Shown here piece by piece: positions 21,745 to 33,900 of a DNA stretch of 64,000 bases (position 1 is its first letter; each line of letters starts with the position of its first letter). Below the pieces are notes generated by a model. The model saw nothing but the letters and a program-made list of their open reading frames with translations, did no database searches and was not told the DNA's origin. A program made the position numbers and the translations under genes. The DNA comes from Micrasema longulum. Lineage: Eukaryota; Arthropoda; Insecta; Trichoptera; Brachycentridae. The stretch spans positions 1 through 64,000 of the forward strand of contig JAGVSM010002435.1 of the NCBI GenBank assembly GCA_022494885.1, written 5' to 3'.

Positions 21745-21905
21745 TAAGTTAATAGTGACATGTACCTCTTTACCTAAATGCCACAGAAATATTCTTCATC
21801 TCTGTTGTAATACTATATGTTAATCTGAATAAATCTCTAGGGGGTAAAATCCAGTCTTTGTCTGCAACATTTGGACAAACTCAAAATATTGTTGGCCATA
21901 AAATA
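21745..21905 (-). mobile_element. Fragment of long-TIR foldback element
   Basis: Contains ATCTCTGTTGTAATA, AATCTCTAGGGGGTAAAATC, CCAGTCTTTGTCTGCAAC and ACAAACTCAAAATATTGTTG, the outer arm of the element seen whole at 7490-8062. Confidence 0.55.
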
Positions 21906-22677
21906 TTGTAAGTAGTGAAAAACCACCTTTTGATCAAAATATTTCATGCCTGGAGACTTTAAGTGTGGTATGCTTGTGCGCTAACTTCTATATTACATAG
22001 TCATTTTCAGTTTTTAACCATGCTAGAAAATGAAAATCAAGTTGTAGAGTGTAGTATTGTATTAGTATATTATTACATACACATTATCTATATCAGGCCC
22101 CGTTGCTGTCCACAATAAATGATGCTAGTAGCATTATTTTGAATCACAGAATTTTCTTTATTGCCGATTTTTCGATTGCTCCACACAGCAAAAAATAGAT
22201 TGTGTGGCCCAAAGAGCTGAAATTTCTTAGTACCCGAGATCCTTATTAACCGAATAAGGACTGAACTTTTTAGCATGTAACAGTCGGCGGTTACCTGCTA
22301 GTTTTATTTGTAAGTTATTATGTTTACAATTATTGTGTCAGGTGCAGATAAAACAAAAACAAAAATTTTAATTGGGGTGATTGTTTTTTATTTCACTTAA
22401 AAAGAAAAAAAAACATATATGAAGAAGTTTTGTGATGACTTTCCCTTTACATAAATTATTAAAGATGCTATTAAGTTAGTATTACAGCCGACAGACAAAT
22501 ATAACGTATTATATGAATTGAGTTGTGGTCACGTCTGAAAGTCCTTTTGAGAATGATGGCAAGGAAGGCTATTACCCAAGAATTAAAATGCCAATGTGCT
22601 AGTAACGCTTCTTTTTAATTATTTATCCGTCATTGGCTTATAGTAAATAGTTGAATGAAAAAATACAAGATCAATGT

Positions 22678-25600
22678 TTATAAGATACAATGGTCTCCGG
22701 CGTAGCCCTTGACATTTAATCCAGTAACTTTGAAGGTGGCTCCACACGGCGGTTTCTGTTCGTATTTGATGTTCATACTAGCGGAAGTCACATACAACTC
22801 GTCAAGATTCGGTCCGCCGAAGGCTACCGAAGTTACTTGGAGGGCGGGAATGGCCACTTGTTGGAGAAGCGCTCCATTTTCTGGATCTACCTTGATGATC
22901 TGCGAACCATCGAAGCACGCGATCCAAAGATTTCCATCCGTGTCTATCGTCATCCCATCTGGCAGGCCATCTACATTGTTTTTCTTGAAGTCAAAGACTA
23001 GCCTTTTGTTAGCTGCAAAGTATAACAAAACTATTACTTATCACTTTTGGTCAAAGACACCTGAGTATTATGCAATTAAAATCTATAACCTACTTTCACT
23101 GTCCATTAAAACAACGAAGAAGTTCAGTGTTTTTTTTATTTGTTAATAGACTATCAAACTCATTTTTAAAAAAGCTTTTTCGGAGCAGAAACTATGCAGA
23201 GAAAAAAACTATTTTCAAAAATTTCATTCACATAGACTTTTTTCTAAATCAAATGCGAGACCTCATGCATACTAGGCAAATGTTTGCGGCCTCCATGGTG
23301 TAGTGGTCAAGAGGCTTGACTCACTAATGGAAGGTTCCGGGTTCGATTCCCGCTGAGAACACAAAAATTCAATGTGATTTTTCTAAAGCCTGGGTGTTCT
23401 GTGTTGTGATTCACCACTATAATTGGGCCTCCTGGCCTGTTGTGGTGCAAAAAATATGCTTACCACTTTACTACAACTAAATTTGATCATTTCAATATGA
23501 AAAAATCATTTTACTTTCAAAGTAAAATTAAAATAAATAAAAGTAATTACTCATGGCTCCAGATTTAAAGTCATAATCATATGCACGCACTGCATATTCG
23601 CAAGAGTCAATGTAGTACATTCTTTTCTTATTAATATCCCAGCAGAGACCGTTAGAGATGCTGATATTTTCTGCTTTAGTTTGTGCTCCACTTTTGTTAA
23701 ACACAAAAAGAGAACCTTTGTTCATCTGGAACTTTCCCGGTGGGTCTTCTTTACCCATTGTCCCTGAAAATTAAACAGTAAAAACACCTACAGTTATCAT
23801 AATGTAGTCACTTATATTATAGAATATATATTATTTTATTTTATTGAAATAAACGGCACTTGGTGCCTTTTACATATAAGTTGCATATAATAAAATACAT
23901 ACATGTAAGTGGAATAAGTAAAATATAGTATTTAAAACAAATTATTACTAAACAGTTATTTACAAATTAAGGAGTCAAAAAAAATAATACACAGTTTAAA
24001 AATTATATTACTAGTTATAAAAATACTTGAAAAATTAAATATTTGGTCATAGAAATATTTTGAACCTGTAATAAAAAGAGAAAAAAGTAAGAAAGCAACA
24101 CATTAATAAAAAAAGGAAAATAATTTTGAATAACAGAGTTATGAGTTAGACTAAAGATATATATACATACAGTTAAGTTTATAATTTACAAAAATACTTT
24201 TTTAAAAGCAAAATGAGATGCACTTACCACCTTACCAGTGTTGATGATTGAATGCTGAAAAGTTTTTTTTTATCAATTTTAACCAAAACACGATTATATC
24301 GGCCGAAATACAAATTACATATTTACAAATTAAAATTAAATATTGTATCTAAAAACATGAAGAAAAAGAATAATAATTTAAAATCATTAGCAACGGAATA
24401 TTTGTGGACTTTTTGAACTGACACTTTTGGGAAAAATATAATAAATTTGATCATAAGGAATTAATTCGGTATGCTATGTAAGGAATAGTATCTCGGTCAT
24501 TTTTGATAGCAATTATTACCAAAAACAAATGCTGACTCCATGATAGAATTTACAAAAAAAAAGTTCTTTATTATGGCAAGATTAGATAAGATAAAATAAA
24601 TAAATAATTATTGGTTAACAATTTATGCAGCCCCGCACACTTTTAAATATGTTTCCTAACATTCAAAATTTCACTTGCTTGGCTTATTTATTATTAATCA
24701 TTCGTCGCCTCATCAATAAGAGACAGTGGACAAATTCATTTCCTGTGTAAAAAAATATTCTCAAAGATACCTACTAGAGTTCAATTGTATAAAGAAATTA
24801 TGCAAAGTACAAAGTTACTGCCACAACCAATATTGACTCGTTGGGAACTTGTCAGAAGCTCCTTTTTACAAAACACATTTGTATGATACTAAAAAAATAT
24901 TTCTCCGTCGTTATCACTGATCATTTACCAAGTATTGAAAATAGAATAAAATTATTATTTTTAGGAATACATATGAAATATTTCCATGTTAACATAAAAT
25001 ATTGCCGTGAAAAATCACTCGGAATATTTCATGTTTACCTTATGCGTGGTAGCCAAACACACCAACCTATATATCACGAGCCGGACTTAAAAAACGTTTT
25101 GTTTTTTTTAAAATCATGTGTCCTTTAGCTAAAATATTGATAATTGAACATAACATGGGCCGAAATGGAACTATTTTTTTATAAAAACTATACGTCTACG
25201 AGTACTGTGTTCAAAAGATTTCTAAAAACATAATTCCTCAGATTTATTTTAATTTTAGTTCAGTACCTACTTCACAGCTAGAAATAATGTTTTCTAAGAA
25301 ACAAAAAACCAACCATCATGCCGTTTCTCTGTAAGGGAAGGCAGAGAGGATAGAATGCCATATCACTCTGTCTGCATACAAATCTCACTTCCTCTACATT
25401 CATATATCCTCTCATGCATGCCTGCCGATTGTTCTGACTTTTGGTATGTCCATCCTCAAGCATTTGTTGGATTTGGTCATGCCATGTCTCTCTCAGTCTT
25501 CCTCGATTTCTGCATCCATCAACATTCGCATGGTAAATCTTTTAAGGCATTCTTTGCTGTTCATTCACCCTACATGTCCAAACCAACGCAGAACTCCTTT

Positions 25601-26204
25601 CTAGATTTTGTCGCTAATGCTTACCCCGTCTTACTTATTGTACGGATCTCGAGATTATTTTTTAAAAAAAATAATTTTAAAGATTTACCTCCAAATAGTC
25701 TGCCCCTTGGATCAGCTTTTCCGTCATTAAGTCTGTTAGTGTTAAATCCTTGCGCTGTATCCACTTCAGTTATTTGATTCAAGACTTCTGCAGGACTAGA
25801 ATCTTGACCGTTCCATTTAACTGTCAGAATTTTACGATCCACTCCCACAACAAATTGGTCTTTTGTTCCTGCTATTGGCACCACAAAGCCCACATTTCCA
25901 GCTAGTAAAAAAGTTATGAGTATATTGAATGTGTTATGTTTTTTTAAACTAGAAATCATTAAAGAATGAGGGAAATGCATATTATAATAAAAATTAACAG
26001 TTTAAGAATAAGAACCGATAAAATATGCTTAAGAAGATCAAACTTACATAATTTAGTTTTGGTTTCTTTTCCTGTGGATGGAACATACTTATGTATGGTG
26101 TGATCAAAGATGCTAACATAATATAAACACTGTTGTTCTGGATCCCAGTGTGGACCTTCTCCCAGCAGAACTGGCTTTGTAACTTGTTCAACCTTTACAT
26201 CCAT
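22678..26204 (-). CDS. Regucalcin / SMP-30 gluconolactonase
   Basis: Four exons on the minus strand join in phase: 26204-26048, 25901-25689, 23763-23551 and 23012-22678 (TAA), giving 305 residues against about 299 in vertebrate SMP-30. The family is a six-bladed beta-propeller metal-dependent lactonase, cytosolic, acting on gluconolactone-type sugar lactones and linked to calcium handling. The three metal-site residues of the family are visible: Glu16 in LLGEGPHW, Asn161 in ISNGLCWD and Asp213 in GLPDGMTID. Substrate-side residues are in NRLNDGKADPRGR (around 108-118). There is no signal peptide, so it is the intracellular type. The second intron holds a SINE-free LINE fragment and the third a SINE; both introns are otherwise featureless. 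The propeller is complete, with all splice sites GT/AG. Confidence is high. Confidence 0.95.
23286..23457 (+). repeat. SINE family A (tRNA-headed)
   Basis: tRNA-like head with GGTGTAGTGG (A box region) and GGGTTCGATTCCCG (B box), then the family body CCTGGGTGTTCTGTG, CACCACTATAATTGGG, and CCTCCTGGCCTGTTGTGG. It sits in the last intron of regucalcin. Other copies: 27107-27265 (minus), 32141-32325, 49232-49417 and a truncated one at 52628-52736. Confidence 0.85.
23835..24250. repeat. LINE 3'-end remnant
   Basis: Begins AAATAAACGGCACTTGGTGC followed by CTTTTACATATAAG and a purine/A-rich stretch. The same start pattern occurs at 3055-3130 and 56885-56925. Non-coding; class inferred from the repeated boundary only. 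Confidence 0.35.
25290..25640 (-). mobile_element. LINE C-terminal remnant in regucalcin intron
   Basis: Minus-strand reading gives a region like ...DQIQQMLEDGHTKSQ and ACMRGYMNVEEVRFVCR, the DVEEAR-(V)CQDR motif seen in the fragments at 34211, 45325, 51600 and 54950. It ends about 50 bases from the 25689 exon boundary. Confidence 0.6.
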
Positions 26205-28479
26205 CTGGAAAAGTCATACAAAAATAAATTGTACAATATTTATCATATTCAAATGTAACAGTGTAGCCTGAACAGAAAATAAAATGATAAAAAATGTTAG
26301 TATGTTTGCGGATTGTTAACATGGTATTATTATATATTTTTTAAAATTTAAAAATCCGTACACCTTTCATAGATGTTAGCTCTATGGTTGATCTAATTTA
26401 AACATTATAATTATCTAAATAGATAATTTTTTTTTAAATGAATAATTTTTAACACATTTTGAGAAATTAATTACCATTGCACTTTTCTTTTTCGTTCTTT
26501 CTGATATGATATATGATAAAACTCCAACTATCCGAATTAATGAATGCCAGACGTTATCACACAAAAATTTACTTAAACATGTCCAGCAAGTTAATTGCTT
26601 TGTCGAAGAAACATGCCGGCCCTCAGAGCTCTTTTTGTATTTGTTATTATAACATCTTTATTTCCTGATACAGTTCCTGATATTTGGCAATTTGGATTAT
26701 TGGAGTTTGGATAAATAGAGTTCTACTGTATTATCTGCTAATAAATTATAAATCAATCAAAAATATTAAAGTACCAAATTCTCTAATAAATTTGTTTAAC
26801 AATGCTGTTTCAAAAGAGTATTTGTTCTAGACATTTTTATCTCTAGATCAAAAACTGATCGACAAAAATAATGGTAGGATAATATTATTACATATTTTTA
26901 CTATCAGTTTGAATTGTAAATTGCAATAAACCATTTAAATAAAACATTAATAAAGTTATTAGTTAGCAGCAGTGAGACTATATTAGTAAATAATAACAAA
27001 ATGATCATTTTAAATCAGATAAATATGTACTAAACAATTTTAATTACTTGTTTACACAAATATATATATTTTTTTGACATTGTTATTATTTCTTTAGATT
27101 TTTTTTTGCACAAACCAGGAGGCCTTATTACAGTGGTGAATTACAGCACAAAACACCCAGGCTTGAGAAATATCATATTTTAGTTTTTATGTTCTCACCG
27201 GGAATCGAACCCTGGGCTTCGGTGTACGAGTCAAGCGTTTTTGCCATTTAACCACGGAGACCACCATTTCACTGTTGTAAAATAGTATTTTATAATATTA
27301 AGTATTTTTAAAGTATCCCAAATGTTTTTTATTTCCATAACTTTGGACAATCAAGCAAATTTTTCTAAACATGAATTAACATTTAATTAACTCACCTTTG
27401 TTCTAAGATTTACTAACGGAAAATGAAAGATAACTTATTATCTGTTTTATTTTTATTTGATATCAAGTTGATTATCACTTTAAACAATCTGGACCTCCTT
27501 GCTGTAGATAAGAGTTGATGTAAGTATAATGACTGTATACCACTTAATGCCGTTCAATTGGCAACAAGCATAATGGAACTATACACGAGTGCTTATATTG
27601 AGTTCCTCTAGGACATAACCGAAGGGAGTTTTACTTTATCTCCGAGTACTCTTATTACGATGATAACATTTAATACGTGAATTGAAAATACCACACTGAT
27701 AACAACATTATAAATTGATAAAATATTAAATGTATTTTTTAATCAAATGTGTATATAGTGTTATACTTTGATATTTTTTCTCCATTTTCAGCTAAATAAA
27801 GTATAGTTTACAGGTGATGCTTACAAAATGCTTACGTTAAGTTGTTATCAATTTAGTTTTAATTAAAAGCTGTCATTATAGACATATTAACTAATCAAAC
27901 AATAGGCGAATTGCATAAAAGATTTTGTGATAACAAGAAATAGTTTTTTTATTCTATTTAGACTCTGAATTAATTATACCGTCTTAAGTAATAATAAATA
28001 AAACTACATATAAAAAATAAAAACCGTGCTTTATCATATATTTTAACTGAGAAATCCATTGATTTTAATTATGATCGTTTTATTGTTTATAATCTAATAA
28101 ATTTAATAAATAAATTAGATAATAAGATTATATAAATAAATTAGATAAGCAGATTATATTGCCTAGTTTGTAAAAATTAATTTAAAGGTGAATATGTATA
28201 TAAATAATAAATGAGGCTATGCGGCTAAAATTTGATGTGTCGGTTCGTCGGGCTGAGGACAGACTGGAGTGGAACAGACAAATTAGAAGTGTTCATGTTG
28301 GTCACGATCCTCAGCATTGAGGGACCGACTAGGAAGAAGATATAAATCAATTATAACTATTATAGTCCAAAAGCATGTATTTATTTAATTATTCACAATT
28401 TAATTTAATTTACATGAGACAATACTATTGGAATCAAACTGCACACATCCGTATAAATGACATTAAAACTAATAACATA
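26205..28479. other. Gene-free stretch upstream of regucalcin
   Basis: AT-rich sequence with no exon that I can support, except a minus-strand SINE A at 27107-27265. The regucalcin promoter must lie in its left part, but I see no clear core element. A small GC-richer patch (28238-28330, GGTTCGTCGGGCTGAGGACAG) resembles LINE coding debris. Confidence 0.45.
27107..27265 (-). repeat. SINE family A, minus orientation
   Basis: Reverse complement reads GGTCTCCGTGGTTAAATGGC at the head, GGGTTCGATTCCCGGTGAG, then AGCCTGGGTGTTTTGTG and GGCCTCCTGGTTTGTGC. More diverged than the other copies. Confidence 0.8.
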
Positions 28480-29598
28480 CATATACTGAAAGGTGTAAGG
28501 CAGGGTTGCATACTTTTGCCAATGCTTTTTAACTTATAATCCAAATTCGTATTTAAAGAGACCTTGCAAGAAGTTAATATTTTTTTTTTGTTTTATTTAA
28601 CTTTTTATCACATAATTTACATTGGTGGGCTTATTTCCAAATGGCAATTTCTTCCAAACAACCATTAAAATAAAAGTGTTTATTTAAGTTTCAAAGCATT
28701 TTCAGTAGAAGAAAAAAAAACGAAAGATACACGAAATAAGAATATTTGTAGATAAATTAGCTCAAATCAGTACTAGTACTCAATTTAAAAAAAGGAATAA
28801 AAGGGAAAGACGAAAGGGGGATACATTAAAGGAAGAGAAGAATATGTTGATATAGGAATTAAAATAAAAGGCAAAGTAATAAATAATATAAGATACGCCA
28901 ATGATACCGCATTATAGCTGACACTGCTAATCATCTACAGCAACTTGTCAACAATGTAAATAATGCAGGTAAGGAATTCCGACTCAAAATGAATGCTCTA
29001 AAAACTAAAGGTAGTGTGGCCAGCAAACAGAGAGGCATTAATATCCGTCTTCCCATAGACGGTGATGGGATAGAACAGGTTACCCGTTTTAAATATTCAG
29101 GATGCTTGCTAAATAACCAGCGTAATCCAGATTCAGAAATAAAGACCAGAATTGAGATTGCGAGATCAACCTTCTATAAAATGCAGAAACTCTTGTGCAA
29201 CTAAGCTATGAGACTAAGCACAAGATGGAGAACAATAAAAGCTTATGTAATGCCAGAGTTGCTATATGGAGTAGAGGGTTGGACTCTCAAAGTCTCAATG
29301 GTAAACAAAATTGAGGCCTTCGAACTTTGGGTTTGCAGAAGAATGCTTAGACTCTCATGGACTGATCGCGTCTCGAATGACCTGGTTTTAAGCATTATAA
29401 ACAAAGAAAGGGAGTTACTGACCACTATCAAAAGAAGAAAAGCCTCATACATTGGTCATATATTCCACAGTGAGAAGTATGCTCTTCTCAAACTTATCAT
29501 GGAAGGAAAGAAGGCAAACGGGGTATGGGATGGAAAAGAGTATCATGGCTCAGAAATCATAGGCAGTAGTTTGGTGTACCGGATGCAGCGGCGCTAGT
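28480..29598 (+). pseudogene. Non-LTR retrotransposon reverse-transcriptase pseudogene
   Basis: At 28490 the reading LKGVRQGCILLPMLFNLYS matches the RT motif 'KGVRQGCxLSPxLFNLY'. After an inserted repeat (28575-28835) it resumes with LQQLVNNVNNAGKEFRLKMN, then FKYSGCLLNN, and after a stop at 29202 with PELLYGVEGWTLKVSMVNKIEAF and KERELLTTIKRRKASYIGHI. This is the order RT fingers-palm, thumb, then the 'Y..E.W' and 'RK..YlGH' boxes of insect non-LTR elements. Stops and the insertion make it inactive. Confidence 0.85.
28575..28835 (-). mobile_element. LINE 3' end inserted into another LINE
   Basis: Shares ACATTGGTGGGCTTATTTCC, AATGGCAATTTCTTCCAA and the downstream A/G-rich stretch with 32835-33100. 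It splits the reverse-transcriptase reading frame at 28480-29598, so it is the younger insertion. Confidence 0.6.
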
Positions 29599-29599
29599 T

Positions 29600-30960
29600 A
29601 GACTGGCCCAGGAATTCAAAATGATGGTCGCCAACCTCCACTAGGAGTGGCCAAAAAGAAGGAGAGACACAAGTCCCAACTGCATAGGCCTAAAGTCGTA
29701 TGTTGAGTTGGGATGAATAACAACAATAAAACAAAAACATCATTAAAAAATAACACAAAGGACATCAATATAAAAAGAAAAAATAAAGACAAACATTTGA
29801 TTTAGGTAGATGAATTTGAATATTTGAAAAATCATCAAGGAGTTCTCAAAATTCAACTACTCAAATTCCTCCCCCCAAGGAAAATCCAGTCCTTAACCCC
29901 TCTCTTGAAAATAGATTTTAGCACTTTTCCAAAATATGAATCACTCTCAATACGATAAAGGAGAGGTGCCTCTGAGCAAAAGTGGTGTGAGTTTTTGGAA
30001 TAACAAAATTCATAATGTTCTGAGACCTCTCCTTATTGTTTGACTAGAAGTGTGGCAATGCTAAGGTAAAATTGTCTCACATTCAACACCTTCATACACT
30101 AGAACCTCAGAGTAATAATTCTCTAGAGAAGCCTTTAAGCTCTATTGCATTGAACAAAAGCATTCCAAATTTTTGGTTTGGTTTTAGTTTGGTTTTTAGT
30201 TAAACAACAAATATTTTGGACGGTTTCGGTTAGCGCTCGTAATTCTCAACGCAAGTACCTACGGCCCATTGTATTGCTGTAATCTGTAGCTAAATTCGTA
30301 ATCGATAATTGAAGAATCATTTTTCTCCGTATGGGTGACTCTCTTAGTCAATGTTCTGTTGGATATTTTGGAGGGCATCGGAATATGATTCTTGGCAATT
30401 TTTTTTGTGAAATTATAAGAGGCTTTAAGATGAAAGTAACTTATTTAATTGATTTCAGTAATTTACCTACTTTTGGATTTCTACTACTGTACCAAAAATA
30501 TTCTTATTAGACCAAAACCAATTATTGAAAACAATGTTTTAGATATTCGCCTATTTTTCAGCCTAAAATATTGATATCTCAAAAAAATTAACATGTTTTA
30601 CTATCATATTGGTTCGGAGATTAAATAATAAAAAATGCAAAATAAGACAATGGAACATGTATATATTTTTGTGAAAAAATGATAACAACGCCAATAGGCA
30701 GATGAATTAAAAACTGCTTCCTAACTCCAACTCCGTCAATTTAGCAGAGTTGGCAGTGAACCTATTGAATAAGAAAGTGAATAACATTTTTCTCATTAAA
30801 TTAGAGTTAGGATATAACATATATATATATGCTTATAATAGTTAGGTTAGGTTAGGTTAAGTTTTTTTGAGTGTAAAAACATTGCAAAAATAAATATTTT
30901 GTTAACTCTTACATTATGAAAAAGCAGACATGAAAACCTGCAGTCTGTTATTACTAATAT
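29600..30960. other. Gene-free stretch
   Basis: I see no exon. It contains the GC-richer tail of the LINE pseudogene (to about 29720), ordinary AT-rich sequence, and a short GGTTA-type run at 30841. Confidence 0.45.
30841..30860 (+). repeat. Short TTAGG run
   Basis: GTTAGGTTAGGTTAGGTTAA: three to four units of TTAGG, the common insect telomere repeat, at an interstitial position. Too short to show an old chromosome end. Confidence 0.7.
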
Positions 30961-33900
30961 CTAATAAAAATATTGCAAAATTTGCTTGATAGTATTATCA
31001 GAAATACCCATAGCAATAAATGCTGCATGTATTATATTTCCGATATTGTATAATAAATGTGATAATTGATAAGCCTTTTGTGTAATTATGATTATTATAA
31101 TAATTATACCACCACCAAATACAAAACGGACAAACATTAAAATGACAGAAAAAAATAATTCTAATGACCTGTTTTGCGAAATTTAGATTGTGTTGATCTA
31201 ACTGGGGAGGGCTATCCACCGATGAAGATGAGACTGTTGTTTTCGGGGTCTCTCCAGATTCAGTATTTGACTGACTTGACAATGCAAAAGCGGTGCCTGA
31301 ATTAAATTAAAATGTAACCATCAATTCATTCACATTTTTATAAATAAAATTGGTGTTCTTAAAATGAATGGAAATTATTGATTGAAAAAGAAACCCAACC
31401 TTTTTTTAATATAAGATTAACTGGTAATATTATGAATAATATTTTGAGTTTGTCCAAATGTTTGTAGACAAAGACTGAATTTCCTCCCCTGGGAAGTTAT
31501 TAAGATTTGAATATTACAACGGATAACATTTTAGAGAAGGAATATGGAAGTCTAGGCATTGACCTGTCATTGGCGGGTTTAACTTCACAAAAATTAACAG
31601 TGAAAGTGCTCCCTTTACATACCCGAAAACCATTTTAAAGACAGTGGGTAATTCTATAGGTTTCCCTCGTACTAAAAATCTTTTTTTTGTCAATAGAAAA
31701 GTTACTCTTTAAAAATTTAAATCTCATAAACCGTGACTTTAATTGAATTTAACTCTACTGTTTTTATTGTCCTCTTTACTGTGATTTTGGCAAATTATAT
31801 GGAAGGCTTATGTCCTATTCCTTATGACAACATTGCAAACTTGATTGGTAGCAAAAACTGTGTTTACTTACATTACAGTTATCAAAATCTGTTTCCAAAA
31901 CGGTACTTTTCACAAAAACCAACAGATAGAAGAATTGAATAAATATGAATGTTCAAAGAAAGGCCAAATGGTGAATGTTACACAGTGTATAAAGAGGACA
32001 CTTAAATCAGCCAGTGGTAGATAAGTCACAAGCCCTGTTAATGCCTAGACTTTCATATTTTCTTCTCTATCGGTACATATCATTAATGTGAGAAAGAAAT
32101 ATCACCTATAGGTACATATTTTTTTAGTTCATATTATATAGGCGGCCTCCGTGGTGTAGTTGTTAAGACGCTTGACTCGCACACAGAAGGTTCCAGGTTC
32201 GATTCCCGGTGAGAACAAAAAAATTAAATGTGATTTTCTCAAGCCTGGGTGTTTTGTGATGTAATTCACCACTGTAATTGGGCCTTCTGGCCTGTTGTGG
32301 TGCAAAAATAAAATAATAAAATAAAATAATATATTTCTGTGTAGCTCGTAACCATAGATGCGACACTAGCGGGCAGCTGTCAAAATTTTTAAAAATATAA
32401 CTAACAAGCCACTAATTCCACAAATTATATTGTATTTACAAACTGAATTATGTATCTATTTAGTTTTTTACAGTTGTGGTGCAGTTAGAGCATTTTTTCA
32501 TCACACACGATGGCATATTTCTGTGTAACATCGTCCATAATGTCTGATCATAATGAAAGTCTGTTAGAGAATAAAGGTACGAAAGGCAATTAATTATCCT
32601 CAAAATGAAATGCCATTTTCTTCGCGGTTAATTAGGTTACTACCTGTATATTTTACGTGTTTGCTAGTAGTAAGAAGAACTCACCCACATCATTAAAGGT
32701 GTCGGTTATTTTAATTTACACATTTATTAAGTATCAGATGAATGAATCGTAGATTATTTTTTTCATCACAACAGGCCAGGGGGGATATTCCAAATGCTCT
32801 CGGGGCCGTAGAAAATACTTTGTTAAAAAACAAGTGTTTTATTTATTTATTTAACTTTTTGTGCATAATTTTATTTTTACATTGGCGGGCTTATTGCCAA
32901 ATGGAAATTTCTTCCAACCAACCAATAAGATAAAAGTTTTATTTTTATAATTAAAGTTACAGAACATATTCAATAGAAAAAAAGATTAAAAAGTTAAAAA
33001 TATAAATAAACGTATTTGTTTATAAATTACCTTAAATCAAAACTATTACTCAATGGGAAAAAGGAAAAAAGAGGAAAAAGGAAAGGAGGAGAGATTAAGG
33101 AAGAGAAAGGAGATGTTTCTTCAGACGTGATTTAAACAGAGATAATGTAGTAACATCTTTGATGGTGGATGGGAGATGATTCCATAGTCGAGCCGCATGG
33201 ACACTATATGAGTTAGAGAAGAAAGAGGAATTGTGGATGGGTATTAAGAGAGTGCCTTGAGAATTAAAACGAAGAGGTAAACCATGAACTGATAAGCATT
33301 AAAAATTTTCACGCAGGTATATAGAAGCGTTAGGACCACGGAGACCTTGTGGTCTTTGGTATTTGTAAATGGATGTTCAAACACAAGCGTTAGGACCACG
33401 GAGACCTTGTGGTCTTTGGTATTTGTAAATGGATGTTCAAACACAAGCTGATGTAAATTCATAAGCTATGTAAATTCCTTGACTTCCATATTTCCTTCTC
33501 AGAGAGTTTCTCCATCTCTGTCAAAAATATTTGTCAATATTTTATGAGTTCAACTTACGTTAATGATGGTGGAAATAGTATCGGAAGAAACACATTTCTT
33601 GAAAAATCTCTCAAGTTTCTTTAAAGGCATAATAAAATGAATATTATATTACTGTATTATTATGACATTGAAAATTGCCAAACACTAACAAAAGAAAAAT
33701 ACAAATCAAATGGTACCTACCTATGTACTTTACACTATATACATTTATGGAGTTTTCCATCTATTACAGTAAAATATAATTATTTCAAATTATTAGAAAC
33801 TAAACAGAGTGAAACAAATTATTTATTTTCATTACAATATTTATGAAAAGACAATTCGTGAGTATTAAAAATTAGTGTAGGAAAATGAGAACCATGAAAA

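Noticed and set aside
23286..23360. tRNA gene suggested by A and B boxes (also at 32141, 49235 and 52628)
   Set aside because: All copies are followed by the same SINE body, and the cloverleaf is imperfect.
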